A stretch of 64,000 nucleotides of DNA. Origin: Cellulomonas marina (lineage in GTDB: Bacteria > Actinomycetota > Actinomycetes > Actinomycetales > Cellulomonadaceae). Shown one piece after another: positions 18,992 through 28,000 of the stretch; position 1 is the first letter of the stretch; the number at the start of each line of letters is the position of its first letter. The stretch is from the NCBI RefSeq assembly GCF_900111925.1, contig NZ_FOKA01000007.1, forward strand, positions 156,057-220,056, written 5' to 3'. The position numbers and the translations under genes were made by a program. Under the pieces are notes generated by a model. That model saw only the letters and a program-made list of their open reading frames with translations. It searched no databases and was not told where the DNA came from.

Positions 18992-18997
18992 ACAATA
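18992..18997 (-). promoter_or_regulatory. Probable -10 box of the riboswitch transcript
   Basis: TATTGT on the minus strand, just upstream of the riboswitch aptamer. No convincing -35 hexamer is seen 17 nt further up. Confidence 0.5.
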
Positions 18998-18999
18998 CG

Positions 19000-19258
19000 G
19001 CAGCGCCCTACCCCGGTGCGAGCCCCTGCCGCGGCTTTTCACCCCCGACACGCCGACAGATCGCGTGATCCACAGCCGGCACCGGTCGGGAGGACGACGG
19101 ATCAGCAGGTCAGGGCCGTCCGACGGCCGGATCGGGTGCGGTGGGCCGTCAGGGTGGCGCCACCGCAGAAGTCCTCCGCGGTGCGCCGACCGGGTGACGC
19201 GGACGGCGGTCGCCCGCCGCCCGCGGCCGCGCACAGGGGCGCACAGGGGCACGTGCGC
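19000..19258. other. Intergenic stretch without a recognised feature
   Basis: Between the riboswitch promoter and the GH31 gene end. I see no credible coding frame, RNA or strong hairpin here; several short GC palindromes could end GH31 transcription but none is convincing. Confidence 0.5.
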
Positions 19259-21880
19259 TCAGCCCGCGGCGAGCAGGACGTCCTCCAGAGCGCCACGCAG
19301 GGCGGCGGGCAGGTCGAGGGCCGCCAGGTGACCCAGCCGCACGTGCAGCGGCGCCCCGCTCGTCGCCACCTGCAGGGCGTGCGCCTTCTCCTCGTAGTCG
19401 GACCGGGCCGCGTCGAGGACCGCGACGAGCCGCGCCCGGACGTCGTCGGCAGCGGGACGGGCCTGCGGCCCGACCACCACCTCGACCTCCTGCCCGACCG
19501 GCACCTCCGCGACGGTCACCCGCACCAGGTGCGCGGTGCGCGTGACCCGGGCCGCACCGGCGGGCGGGAGGTCGTCACCCTGTCCCGGACCAGCACCGCC
19601 GACCCACGGCAGCGCCAGCGGACCAGCGAGCAGGACGTCCGCGGGGCGGTGCTCGGCGGCCGCTCGTCCCGGCGTGACGGCGGGCGGGCGGACCTCGTCG
19701 AGCGGGACCGCCGTCCCCGCGACGCGGACCTCGGGTACCCGCCCGGGGTCGACGAGCAGCGTCACGGTCCACGCCCGCCGCGCCGGCAGCCACGGGGGGG
19801 CCGTCGTCGCCGTCGGAGGGTCGGCGACGGTGCTGGTGGCGTCGGTGGTGGTGGCCGTGCTGGTGGCGTCGGTGGACGTGCCCGTGCGGGCGGCGCCGAT
19901 GCGCAGGGTGCCGGTGGCCTGGTCCCAGGTGAGGGGCGTCCGGGCGGTAAGGGTCTCGTCGAGCCCGTCGCCGGAGCCGTCGTCCTCCACGAGCTCGCCG
20001 AGGCCGTCCGCACCCGGCACGACCACGACCTCGACGTGCGACGGGGGGACGGGGTCGTCGGCGGGGACGGCGGCGGCGTCGAGCGGGAGGACGGTGCCGA
20101 GCGGGGCGAGGACCGGCGCCGCTGGCAGGTGCCGGTGCAGGACGGCCTCCCGCCCGCCGTCGTAGACCTGGCCGGAGACGAGGTCGACCCACGTGCCGGG
20201 CGGCAGCCAGACGTCCACCGCGGCCGTCCGGCTGACCGGGTCGAGGGGTGTGACGACGGGGGCGACGAGCAGGCCGTCGCCGAACCGCGCCTGCGCGGGG
20301 TGCCGGTAGGCCGCCCGCTCGTGGGGCCAGCCGTGGTACAGCGGCGTGACCAGCGGGACGCCCTCGCGCGCCGCACGGTGGTTCATCGCGTGCAGCCACG
20401 GCACCAGCCGGTGCCGGAGCCGCAGCCAGCGGGTCTGCACCTCCTGCTCGGCCCTGCCGAACGCCCACGGCTCCTTCGTCATGAAGGGGTTGGCCGACGA
20501 GTGCAGGCGCAGGACGGGCGACACCACGCCGAGCTGGACCCATCGCGTCGCCAGCTCGTCGTCCTTGGCGCCGAACATGTGGCCGCCGATGTCGTGGCTC
20601 CACCAGCCGTAGCCGATGTTCGCGGCGCGCGCGGTGAACTCCGGCTGGAAGGCCAGCGACGCCCACGACACCACCGTGTCGCCCGAGAAGCCGACGGGGT
20701 AGCGGTGCGAGCCGGGGCCCGCGTACCGGGAGAAGGTCAGCGGCCGGCGGTCGTCCCGCCCGGAGTCCAGGAAGTGCAGGTGGTTGAGCACCCACAGGGG
20801 GTCGACCCCCGCGCGCCGCGAGTACGGCCCCGACTGCCAGTCGAGCCACCAGAAGTCGACGCCCTCCTCCTCGCGGGGGTGGTGGGCGTGCTCGAGGTAG
20901 GCAGCGAGGAACGCGGGGTCGGTGACGTCGAAGGCGACGGGCTCGCCGTCCGCGGGGTCGCGGCCGAGCGCGGCGCAGACGGCGGCGTAGGCGTCCTCGT
21001 AGGCACGGATGCCGTCGGCGGGGTGGACGTTGAGCGTCACCCGCAGGCCGCGGCGGTGCAGGTCGGCCAGGAACGCCGGCGGGTCGGGGAACAGCGCGCG
21101 GTCCCAGGTGTAGCCCGTCCAGCCCGAGCCGTAGCGGGGGTCGACGTCCGTGAGGTGCCAGTCCATGTCCAGGACGGCCACCGAGAACGGCACCCCCTCC
21201 GAGGCGAACCGGTCGAGGAGGGCCGCGTACTCCTCCGCGTCGTAGCGGTGGTAGCGGCTCCACCAGTTGCCCAGGGCCCACCGCGGCAGCACGGGCTGCG
21301 GACCGGACAGGGCGTACAGCGCCCGGACGGCCTCGACGTGGTCGAGGCCGTAGGCGAAGACGTAGAGGTCCTGACGGTCGCCCGGGACGCGGGGCTCGAG
21401 CGACCCGTCGTCGCCCAGCAACGGGGTGGCGGAGTCGTCGAGGACGGCGTAGCCGCGGCGGGAGACCACGCCCGGCTCCAGGGGGACGGCCCCGTCGGCG
21501 CCGTCGAGGGTGCGGGCCGTGCCGCCGAGGTCCTCCGGCGGCTCCCCGTACCGCCAGACCGAGTGGTACGAGCTCACGCCGCCGAGCACCTCGACCATGA
21601 GACCGCTCGGCGTGAACGGGCCGCGGTCGTAGGTGAGCCGCAGGCGGGAGGTGGTCAGGACGAGGTGCGTCCCCGTGTCCTCGACGCGGAAGTCGGGCAC
21701 CGGCTGCCGGCGGTGCAGGGCGAGCGTGGAGGGCCGGTCCTCGACGGCGTCGTCGGCGGCGTGCTCGAGGCGCAGGAGGCCGTCGGTCAGCACGGTGAGG
21801 CGGAAGCCCGGACCGCGCACCACCGCCGCGGGGTCGGCCACGGGGTGCGTGGCGAGGCGCGGCAGCGGGGCGGGGCTCAT
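19259..21880 (-). CDS. Glycoside hydrolase family 31 protein (alpha-glucosidase-like)
   Basis: An 873-residue GH31 enzyme with no signal peptide, so probably cytoplasmic. The N-terminal beta domain covers about 1-230. The barrel carries nucleophile D347 in WWLDWQSG and the likely acid/base D401 in GFSGD. The WSHDIGGHMFG segment is typical of the family. WLDWQ differs from the WxDMNE form of classical alpha-glucosidases and marks another GH31 subgroup whose substrate I cannot name. AGGAG precedes the ATG, and the gene overlaps the upstream methyltransferase gene by 4 nt. By context it could process oligosaccharides released by enzymes such as the amylopullulanase, but this is inference. Confidence 0.88.
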   Translation of the reverse strand: MSPAPLPRLATHPVADPAAVVRGPGFRLTVLTDGLLRLEHAADDAVEDRPSTLALHRRQPVPDFRVEDTGTHLVLTTSRLRLTYDRGPFTPSGLMVEVLGGVSSYHSVWRYGEPPEDLGGTARTLDGADGAVPLEPGVVSRRGYAVLDDSATPLLGDDGSLEPRVPGDRQDLYVFAYGLDHVEAVRALYALSGPQPVLPRWALGNWWSRYHRYDAEEYAALLDRFASEGVPFSVAVLDMDWHLTDVDPRYGSGWTGYTWDRALFPDPPAFLADLHRRGLRVTLNVHPADGIRAYEDAYAAVCAALGRDPADGEPVAFDVTDPAFLAAYLEHAHHPREEEGVDFWWLDWQSGPYSRRAGVDPLWVLNHLHFLDSGRDDRRPLTFSRYAGPGSHRYPVGFSGDTVVSWASLAFQPEFTARAANIGYGWWSHDIGGHMFGAKDDELATRWVQLGVVSPVLRLHSSANPFMTKEPWAFGRAEQEVQTRWLRLRHRLVPWLHAMNHRAAREGVPLVTPLYHGWPHERAAYRHPAQARFGDGLLVAPVVTPLDPVSRTAAVDVWLPPGTWVDLVSGQVYDGGREAVLHRHLPAAPVLAPLGTVLPLDAAAVPADDPVPPSHVEVVVVPGADGLGELVEDDGSGDGLDETLTARTPLTWDQATGTLRIGAARTGTSTDATSTATTTDATSTVADPPTATTAPPWLPARRAWTVTLLVDPGRVPEVRVAGTAVPLDEVRPPAVTPGRAAAEHRPADVLLAGPLALPWVGGAGPGQGDDLPPAGAARVTRTAHLVRVTVAEVPVGQEVEVVVGPQARPAADDVRARLVAVLDAARSDYEEKAHALQVATSGAPLHVRLGHLAALDLPAALRGALEDVLLAAG

Positions 21881-22701
21881 GCGGGGTCTCCTGGGGACTG
21901 GGGTGCGGCGGGACGGTCGGGGGCGTGGTCGGCGCGGAGCGTCCCGACGACCACCGTGGCGTCGTGCTCCTCGTCGCGCACGGCGACGGGGTCGAACCCG
22001 TGCGCCGCGAAGGCCGCGGCGGTCAGCGGGACCTGGTCCTCGCCTGTCTCCACGAGCAGCGTGCCGCCCGGGCGCAGCCAGCGCGCGGCGGCGGCGACCA
22101 CGCGACGCTGGACGTCGACGCCGTCGACGCCGCCGTCGAGGGCGACGGCGGGCTCGTGGTCGCGGGCCTCGGGTGGCATGCCCGCGATGGCGGCGGTGGG
22201 GACGTACGGGGCGTTGGCGACGACGACGTCGACGCCTCCGAGGAGCGTCACCGGCAGGGCGTCGGCCACGTCGCCGGCGTGCACGTGCCCGCCGACGGCC
22301 GCGAGGTTGCGACGCGCGCAGCGCACCGCCACGGGGTCGAGGTCGACCGCGTGCAGGTCGACGCCGGGGACGGCCGTCGCCACGGCGAGGCCCACCGCGC
22401 CCGTCCCGCAGCAGAGGTCGGCGACGACGGCACCGGGTCGCACGCGTGCGACCGCCTCGGTGACGAGGAGCTCGCTGCGCCGACGCGGTACGAAGACGCC
22501 GGGTTCCACGTGGACCCGCAGCCCCGCGAAGGCGGCCCAGCCGAGCACCTGCTCGAGCGGCTCGCCGCCGACGCGTCGGGCCGTGCGGCGCTCGAGCTCG
22601 TCGGGGTCGGGGGTCTCGTCGAGCAGCAGCGCCGCCTCGTCCTCCGCGAACACGCAGCCCGCGGCGCGCAGGCGCCGCACGAGGGTGTCGACGTCAGCCA
22701 C
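21877..22701 (-). CDS. PrmC-like protein N5-glutamine methyltransferase
   Basis: A 274-residue class I SAM-dependent methyltransferase related to PrmC/HemK. The SAM motif reads VADLCCGTGAVGLAVA and the substrate motif is NAPYVP instead of the canonical NPPY, matching the PrmC-related actinobacterial group rather than PrmC itself. The HemK N-terminal helical part is short. GTG at 22701 is preceded by CAGGAT 6 nt upstream, possibly a leaderless -10. The stop overlaps the GH31 start (ATGA), so the two are co-transcribed. The methylated protein is unknown. Confidence 0.82.
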   Translation of the reverse strand: MADVDTLVRRLRAAGCVFAEDEAALLLDETPDPDELERRTARRVGGEPLEQVLGWAAFAGLRVHVEPGVFVPRRRSELLVTEAVARVRPGAVVADLCCGTGAVGLAVATAVPGVDLHAVDLDPVAVRCARRNLAAVGGHVHAGDVADALPVTLLGGVDVVVANAPYVPTAAIAGMPPEARDHEPAVALDGGVDGVDVQRRVVAAAARWLRPGGTLLVETGEDQVPLTAAAFAAHGFDPVAVRDEEHDATVVVGTLRADHAPDRPAAPQSPGDPA

Positions 22702-22747
22702 CCACCCATCCTGCCGTGCCGGACCGGGAGGGCAGGTCCGCGGGCGG

Positions 22748-24436
22748 TCAGGCGGCGAGGACCACGCGGTCGCGGCCGGCGCGCTTCGCCGCGTAGAGGG
22801 CGCGGTCGGCGGCGGCGACGAGGGCCTGCGCGTCGAGCCCCGGCGCCGCCACGCCGACCCCGACCGACACCGTGACCTGCAGGTGCGTCCCGGCGGGCCG
22901 CGCCAAAGACAGCCCCGCGCAGCGCCGCCGCAGGTCCTCGGCGCGGTCGAGCGCCGCCTCGGGGGCGAGGCCCGGCAGGACGACGACGAACTCCTCGCCG
23001 CCGCTGCGCACGAGCGTGTCGCCGGGCCGGACCCCCGCCTGCAGCGCCTGGGCGACCGCGCGGAGGGCCAGGTCGCCGGCGGCGTGGCCGTGGGTGTCGT
23101 TGAGCACCTTGAAGCGGTCGAGGTCGACGACGAGCACCGCCGCGGGCGTCCCGGCCGCGAGCGCCGCGGTCAGCGCCGGCGCGAGCGCCCGCCGGTTGGC
23201 GACGCCGGTCAGGGCGTCGGTCGCGGCCTCGCGGTCCAGCCGCTCGCGGAGGCGCTCGTTGACCTCGAGCTCGGCGGCGAGGCGCTCGTGCGTGCGGGTC
23301 AGCCGGCGCTGCTGCTGCTCGAGGCGGCGCGCGGTGTCGTCGAGCGCGACCTGCTGCGCGACCTCCTCCGACACGTCCCGCAGCACGACGACGCGGCCGA
23401 GGGGACGTCCTCGCCGGTCATGGACGGTCGAGGTCCGGGCCTCGGCGTGCAGCCCGGGGGCGAGCTGCAGCGTGCGGCGACCGCCGACGTCGGCGCGGCC
23501 GGCGGCCAGGGGGTGGGACGGCCCGAGCGGCAGGACCTCGGCGACGTCGTGCCCCACGTACGGCTCGGGCAGGTCGGGCCGCAGGCGGCGGACGAGTGCG
23601 CGCCCGGCGGCGTTGAGGTCGACCACGCGGTCGTGCGGGTCGAGGACCGCGACGGCGTCGGCGATCCGCTCGACGACGTGCTCGCGGACCACCGGGACGA
23701 CGCTGAGCAGCCCCTGCCGGAACAGCGCGTGGGCGCACGTCAGGCCGGTCACCACGAACCCGAGCGGGGCCACGTCGACCATGCCGCGGTCCCCGGCCTC
23801 GATGGGGCCCGCGAGGGTCAGCACGATGGGCGGCACCGCCGCGACCAGGAGGCTCGTGAGCTGCCGTCGGAAGTAGCGGTGCGCCGCGGGCCAGGCGCGC
23901 ACGAGCCGCCACAGCCCTGCCGCCGACAGGGCGTAGCAGTAGGCGCTGTGGAGCCAGTAGCCCAGCACCGGGTAGGACACGAGGCGCGGGACGTCGGGGG
24001 CCCAGGGGTAGGCGGCGGGCGACCCCGCCGGCTCGACCGTCTCGGCGAAGAACAGCTCGCGCCACGGGTTCAGCGTGATCGCGACGAGCACGACGACCGG
24101 CACGACGGCGAACCGCCCGAGCGTCCGCCGGTCGAGCCGGTGCTCCCCGCCGACGGACGTCACGTCGCGGCAGAGCGCCCACAGCCCGAAGGTCACCGCG
24201 TGCACGCACAGGTACGTGCTCCACCGGGCGGCGTACTGCAGCCAGAGCGGCACGGGCAGCGCGGCCACGACGGCGACGAGGCACCACACGGCCGCCACGA
24301 CCATGATCCCGGCGAGGGTCCGCGCGGCCGGCGTGCGGCGGCGGCGCCGCCAGCACAGCGCCGCGACGGCGGCGCTCCCGCCCGCGGCCACGACGAGGCC
24401 CAGCACGAGCACGAGCCGCAGGAACGGCATGGTCAC
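22748..24436 (-). CDS. Membrane diguanylate cyclase with intact I-site
   Basis: A 562-residue protein making cyclic di-GMP from two GTP. Seven hydrophobic segments occupy about residues 1-235 (7TM sensor type). A PAS-like region covers about 250-375, a short coiled coil about 375-405, then GGDEF to the end. The active-site loop is GGEEF at 479-483. RPGD lies five residues upstream, the exact place of the RxxD inhibitory site, so product inhibition is expected. Start GTG 24436 is chosen because GGAGGT sits 5-6 nt upstream. It is paralogous to the next gene on the same strand. Confidence 0.9.
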   Translation of the reverse strand: MTMPFLRLVLVLGLVVAAGGSAAVAALCWRRRRRTPAARTLAGIMVVAAVWCLVAVVAALPVPLWLQYAARWSTYLCVHAVTFGLWALCRDVTSVGGEHRLDRRTLGRFAVVPVVVLVAITLNPWRELFFAETVEPAGSPAAYPWAPDVPRLVSYPVLGYWLHSAYCYALSAAGLWRLVRAWPAAHRYFRRQLTSLLVAAVPPIVLTLAGPIEAGDRGMVDVAPLGFVVTGLTCAHALFRQGLLSVVPVVREHVVERIADAVAVLDPHDRVVDLNAAGRALVRRLRPDLPEPYVGHDVAEVLPLGPSHPLAAGRADVGGRRTLQLAPGLHAEARTSTVHDRRGRPLGRVVVLRDVSEEVAQQVALDDTARRLEQQQRRLTRTHERLAAELEVNERLRERLDREAATDALTGVANRRALAPALTAALAAGTPAAVLVVDLDRFKVLNDTHGHAAGDLALRAVAQALQAGVRPGDTLVRSGGEEFVVVLPGLAPEAALDRAEDLRRRCAGLSLARPAGTHLQVTVSVGVGVAAPGLDAQALVAAADRALYAAKRAGRDRVVLAA

Positions 24437-24640
24437 GCCGCACCTCCAGCGCCGGGTCCGCCCTGCACCGGCCGGACGCGGGCGCGCAGGGTGCCGGCAC
24501 GGCACGGGTGGCTCGACCGCGCACGACGCCCCTCCCATCGGGGCCCGCGCCCCGTCCGAGAGGGGCACCGGCGGCCGTCACCCCCAGGGACGCGGCGACG
24601 GCTGACGGGTCGGGCACCGGTGCGCGGCGGGCGGGAGCGC

Positions 24641-24672
24641 GACGGCGCGGCGCGGCGCGGCGCGGCGCCGTC
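24641..24672 (-). terminator. Possible hairpin at the end of the second diguanylate cyclase gene
   Basis: GACGGCGC (24641-24648) and GCGCCGTC (24665-24672) flank a run of GCGGC pentamers. The stem overlaps the TGA stop of the gene ending at 24671. It may act as a terminator or as a slippage-prone repeat. Confidence 0.35.
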
Positions 24673-26422
24673 AGCGGGGCGAGGCGGCGGAGGCGGCGAC
24701 GACGACGTCCCGGCCGGCGGCCTTCGCGGCGTACAGCGCGGCGTCGGCGGCGGCGAGGAGCGCGTCCGGCGTCTCCCCGTCGCCCGGACCGGTGGCCACG
24801 CCGACCGACACCGTCACGCCGATCGTGGGAGCGGGCGCGGGGGTGGACCGGGCGACCGGGGCCACGCCGACCGGTGCGACCGGGGCGGTGGGGACGGTCG
24901 GAGCGGGGGACACGACGTCCTCCCGGCGCAGCGGGACACGCAGGCGGGCGCACGCGGCGCGCAGGTCCTCCGCGCGGCGGAGGGCGGCGCGGCGGTCCGT
25001 CGCCGGCAGGACGACGACGAACTCCTCCCCGCCGAGCCGGACCACCGTGCCAGGCCCGCCCGCCGCGTCGACGAGGGCGGCGGAGACCGCGCGCAGCACC
25101 CGGTCGCCCGCCTCGTGGCCGTGCCGGTCGTTGACCTCCTTGAAGTGGTCGAGGTCCACGAGGAGGACCGACGCCGCCGATCGGAGTCCGCGCGCCTCCG
25201 CGAGGGCGGCCGCGAGCGCGGGCTCGAGCCCCCGCCGGTTGTGCACGCCCGTGAGGGGGTCGCGCGCGGCGTCCTCGGCCAGCCGCTCGCGCAGCACCGC
25301 GTTGACCGCGAGCTGGTCGGTCAGGCGCGCGTTGGCCGCGAGGAGCACCTCGCCCTGCGCGCGCAGCCGGGCCGTGGCGTCCTCGAGCCGGGCGCGGCGC
25401 AGCTCGGTGGCCGTGACGTCGCGGACGACCACGACGCGGCCGAGGTCCCGCCCGCGCGCGTCGGCGAGGACGGAGGTGCGCGCGTCGACGTGCAGGTCGG
25501 GTGCGAGGGCGACCGTCAGCCGGCCCTCGCCGTCCGGCCCCGGCGGCTCCAGCACGTCGCCGGACAGCACGTCGGTCGCGGGCCGCCCGACGAACGGCTC
25601 GGCCAGCCCGGGTCGCACCATCCGCGCCAGCCGCGTCGCCTCCCGGTTGAGGTCGACGAGCACCCCGGCGCGGTCGACGACCGCCACCGCGTCGGCGATC
25701 TCCTCGAGGACCTGGGCCCGGGCGACCGGCAGGATGCTCGTCCAGCCCTGCCGGGTGAGCGCCCAGGTGCACAGGAGGGCGGTGACGAGGAACCCCAGCG
25801 GCGTCCAGTCGACGACCGGCCGACCCGTCGCCGACGCCACCACCGGCACGAGCGAGACGACGACGGGCGGCATCGTCGAGACCACGAGGGTGCGCAGCTG
25901 CCGGCGCTCGTACCAGCCCGCACGCCGCCACGAGCGCAGCAGCGACCCCGTCGCCGCGACCATGAGGCCGTAGGCCCACGCGAGCCCCAGCCAGAAGCCG
26001 GCTCGCGGACGGTCGACGAGCGTGTCCGGGTGCGCGGGGTCGATCGTGTCCGCGGCCATGACCTCGTGCAGGCCGTTCGTCGCCCAGAGCGCCAGCAGGG
26101 CGACGGCCGGCAGCGCGAGGGCCGCCAGCGTCCGGCGGGACACCCGCCAGCCGGGGCGCGTGCCCGCCCGCGCCAGGCACCACAGGGCCGCGGCCGTCCC
26201 GTAGACGCCGGCGAACTGCAGCCCGCGCGCGACGAGGAACGCGTCCGCGCTCGGCGCGACGAGACGCCCCGCGGACGCCAGCGACCACAGCGCGACGCCC
26301 AGCGACACGGCCGTCAGGACCCCCGCCGCCGGCGTGCGCGCCCGGCGCCGCCACGCGACGACCGCGACGCCCACGGCGACGACGGCCGCGAGCGCGAAGG
26401 TCAGCACCACCCCGTCCGGCAC
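24671..26422 (-). CDS. Membrane diguanylate cyclase lacking the I-site
   Basis: A 583-residue paralogue of the preceding cyclase with the same order: seven hydrophobic segments (about 1-230), PAS-like region, coiled coil, GGDEF. The catalytic loop is GGEEF at 464-468. The four residues in the RxxD position read GGPG, so allosteric product inhibition should be absent. A Pro/Ala/Val-rich insert of about 30 residues (APTVPTAPVAPVG) interrupts the GGDEF fold after the catalytic loop. GTG 26422 follows GGGAGG. The pair probably arose by tandem duplication. Confidence 0.88.
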   Translation of the reverse strand: MPDGVVLTFALAAVVAVGVAVVAWRRRARTPAAGVLTAVSLGVALWSLASAGRLVAPSADAFLVARGLQFAGVYGTAAALWCLARAGTRPGWRVSRRTLAALALPAVALLALWATNGLHEVMAADTIDPAHPDTLVDRPRAGFWLGLAWAYGLMVAATGSLLRSWRRAGWYERRQLRTLVVSTMPPVVVSLVPVVASATGRPVVDWTPLGFLVTALLCTWALTRQGWTSILPVARAQVLEEIADAVAVVDRAGVLVDLNREATRLARMVRPGLAEPFVGRPATDVLSGDVLEPPGPDGEGRLTVALAPDLHVDARTSVLADARGRDLGRVVVVRDVTATELRRARLEDATARLRAQGEVLLAANARLTDQLAVNAVLRERLAEDAARDPLTGVHNRRGLEPALAAALAEARGLRSAASVLLVDLDHFKEVNDRHGHEAGDRVLRAVSAALVDAAGGPGTVVRLGGEEFVVVLPATDRRAALRRAEDLRAACARLRVPLRREDVVSPAPTVPTAPVAPVGVAPVARSTPAPAPTIGVTVSVGVATGPGDGETPDALLAAADAALYAAKAAGRDVVVAASAASPR

Positions 26423-26626
26423 GCCACCTCCCGATCACCGCTCGTCCGTGCAGCCCCGCGCGCGGTGCTCACCGCCGACCAGGGCCGGGCCGCCGCGCCT
26501 CCGCACGGCTCCCCGGTCCGATCGGCAGGGCCACCGGCACGCTGAGGAGCCGGCGGCGGGACGCACCCGGTCGAACCCGGACCACGGTCAGCCCTGACGG
26601 GCGACGTGTCATCCGCCGCGCGGTCC

Positions 26627-28000
26627 TCAGACCTGCATGTCGACGAAGCGCGAGAAGTGGCCCTGGAACGCCACGGTGAGCGTGGCCGTCGGGCCGTTGC
26701 GGTGCTTGGCGACGATGAGGTCGGCCTCGCCGGCGCGGGGGGACTCCTTCTCGTAGGCGTCCTCGCGGTGCAGGAGGATCACCATGTCGGCGTCCTGCTC
26801 GATGGAGCCCGACTCGCGCAGGTCGCTCATCGCCGGCTTCTTGTCGGTGCGCTGCTCCGGACCACGGTTGAGCTGCGAGATCGCGATGACCGGGACCTCG
26901 AGCTCCTTGGCCAGCAGCTTGAGGGCGCGGGAGAACTCCGAGACCTCCTGCTGGCGGCTCTCGACGCGCTTGCCCGAGGTCATGAGCTGGAGGTAGTCGA
27001 TGACGACGAGCTTGAGGTCGTGGCGCTGCTTGAGCCGCCGGCACTTGGCGCGGATCTCCATGAGCGACATGTTCGGCGAGTCGTCGATGAACAGCGGCGC
27101 CTCGGAGATCCGGCCCGTCGTCGTCGCGATCCGGGACCAGTCGTCCTCGCCCATCTGCCCGGACCGCATGCGCTGCAAGTGCACCCGTGCCTCGGCCGAC
27201 AGCATGCGCATCGTGATCTCGTTCCGGCTCATCTCGAGCGAGAAGATCACGGCCGTCATGTTATTGTGAATTGCCGCGGCGCGGACAATATCTATTCCTA
27301 TGGTACTTTTGCCAATTGCAGGTCTCGCTGCAATAACAATCATCTGCCCGGAATGCAGGCCGTTCGTCAGGCGGTCGAGGTCGGCGAATCCCGTCGGGAC
27401 GCCGACCATGCCCTCGCCGCGGTGGCTGGCCGCCTCGATCTCGTCGACGGTGCCGTTGATGATGTCGCGCAGCGGCAGGTAGTCCTCCGAGCTGCGGCGC
27501 TCGGTGACGGCGTAGACCTCGGCCTGGGCGTTGTTGACCAGCTCGTCGACGTCGCCGCCGTCCGTGGCGTAGCCGAGCTGGACGATGCGCGTGCCCGCCT
27601 CGACGAGCTTGCGCAGCACCGCGCGCTCCCGCACGATCCGCGCGTAGTACCCGGCGTTCGCGGCGGTGGGGACGCTCGCGATGAGGGTGTGCAGGTACGG
27701 GGCGCCGCCGATGCGGGTCAGGTCCCCCCGCTTGGACAGCTCGTCGGCCACGGTGACGGCGTCCGCCGGCTCCCCGCGGCCGTACAGGTCGAGGATCGCG
27801 TCGTACACCGCCTCGTGGGAGGGGCGGTAGAAGTCAGTGCCGCGCAGCTGCTCCACGACGTCCGCGATGGCGTCCTTGGAGATCATCATCCCGCCGAGGA
27901 CGCTGCGCTCCGCGTCGAGGTCCTGCGGCGGGGTGCGGTCGAAGCCGCCGCCGTTCCGCGCCGGGGACTGCATCCCCAGCTCGTGGTCCTCGATCGTCAC
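26627..28000 (-). CDS. dnaB: Replicative DNA helicase DnaB
   Basis: A 457-residue hexameric fork helicase. The N-terminal domain begins at PPQDLDAERSVLGGMM. The RecA-like core has Walker A ARPAIGKST (Lys231), Walker B VVIDYLQLM, and the RESGSIEQDADMV motif. Both known DnaB intein sites (P-loop and RESG/SIEQ) are uninterrupted. GTG 28000 is chosen with GGAGGG 8 nt upstream. Codon use changes abruptly at 27260-27355, where 19 of 32 codons end in A or T and Ile replaces the usual Leu around the P-loop; elsewhere nearly all codons end in G or C. This patch is discussed in the findings. Confidence 0.96.
   Translation of the reverse strand: MTIEDHELGMQSPARNGGGFDRTPPQDLDAERSVLGGMMISKDAIADVVEQLRGTDFYRPSHEAVYDAILDLYGRGEPADAVTVADELSKRGDLTRIGGAPYLHTLIASVPTAANAGYYARIVRERAVLRKLVEAGTRIVQLGYATDGGDVDELVNNAQAEVYAVTERRSSEDYLPLRDIINGTVDEIEAASHRGEGMVGVPTGFADLDRLTNGLHSGQMIVIAARPAIGKSTIGIDIVRAAAIHNNMTAVIFSLEMSRNEITMRMLSAEARVHLQRMRSGQMGEDDWSRIATTTGRISEAPLFIDDSPNMSLMEIRAKCRRLKQRHDLKLVVIDYLQLMTSGKRVESRQQEVSEFSRALKLLAKELEVPVIAISQLNRGPEQRTDKKPAMSDLRESGSIEQDADMVILLHREDAYEKESPRAGEADLIVAKHRNGPTATLTVAFQGHFSRFVDMQV

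Noticed and set aside
18710..26545. Long plus-strand open frame over GH31, PrmC-like and cyclase genes
   Set aside because: Same antisense shadow effect; the minus-strand frames contain full, recognisable domains.
26423..26626. dnaB terminator or small gene
   Set aside because: Only a weak GTCAG...CTGAC palindrome is present, and no coding frame with a ribosome-binding site.
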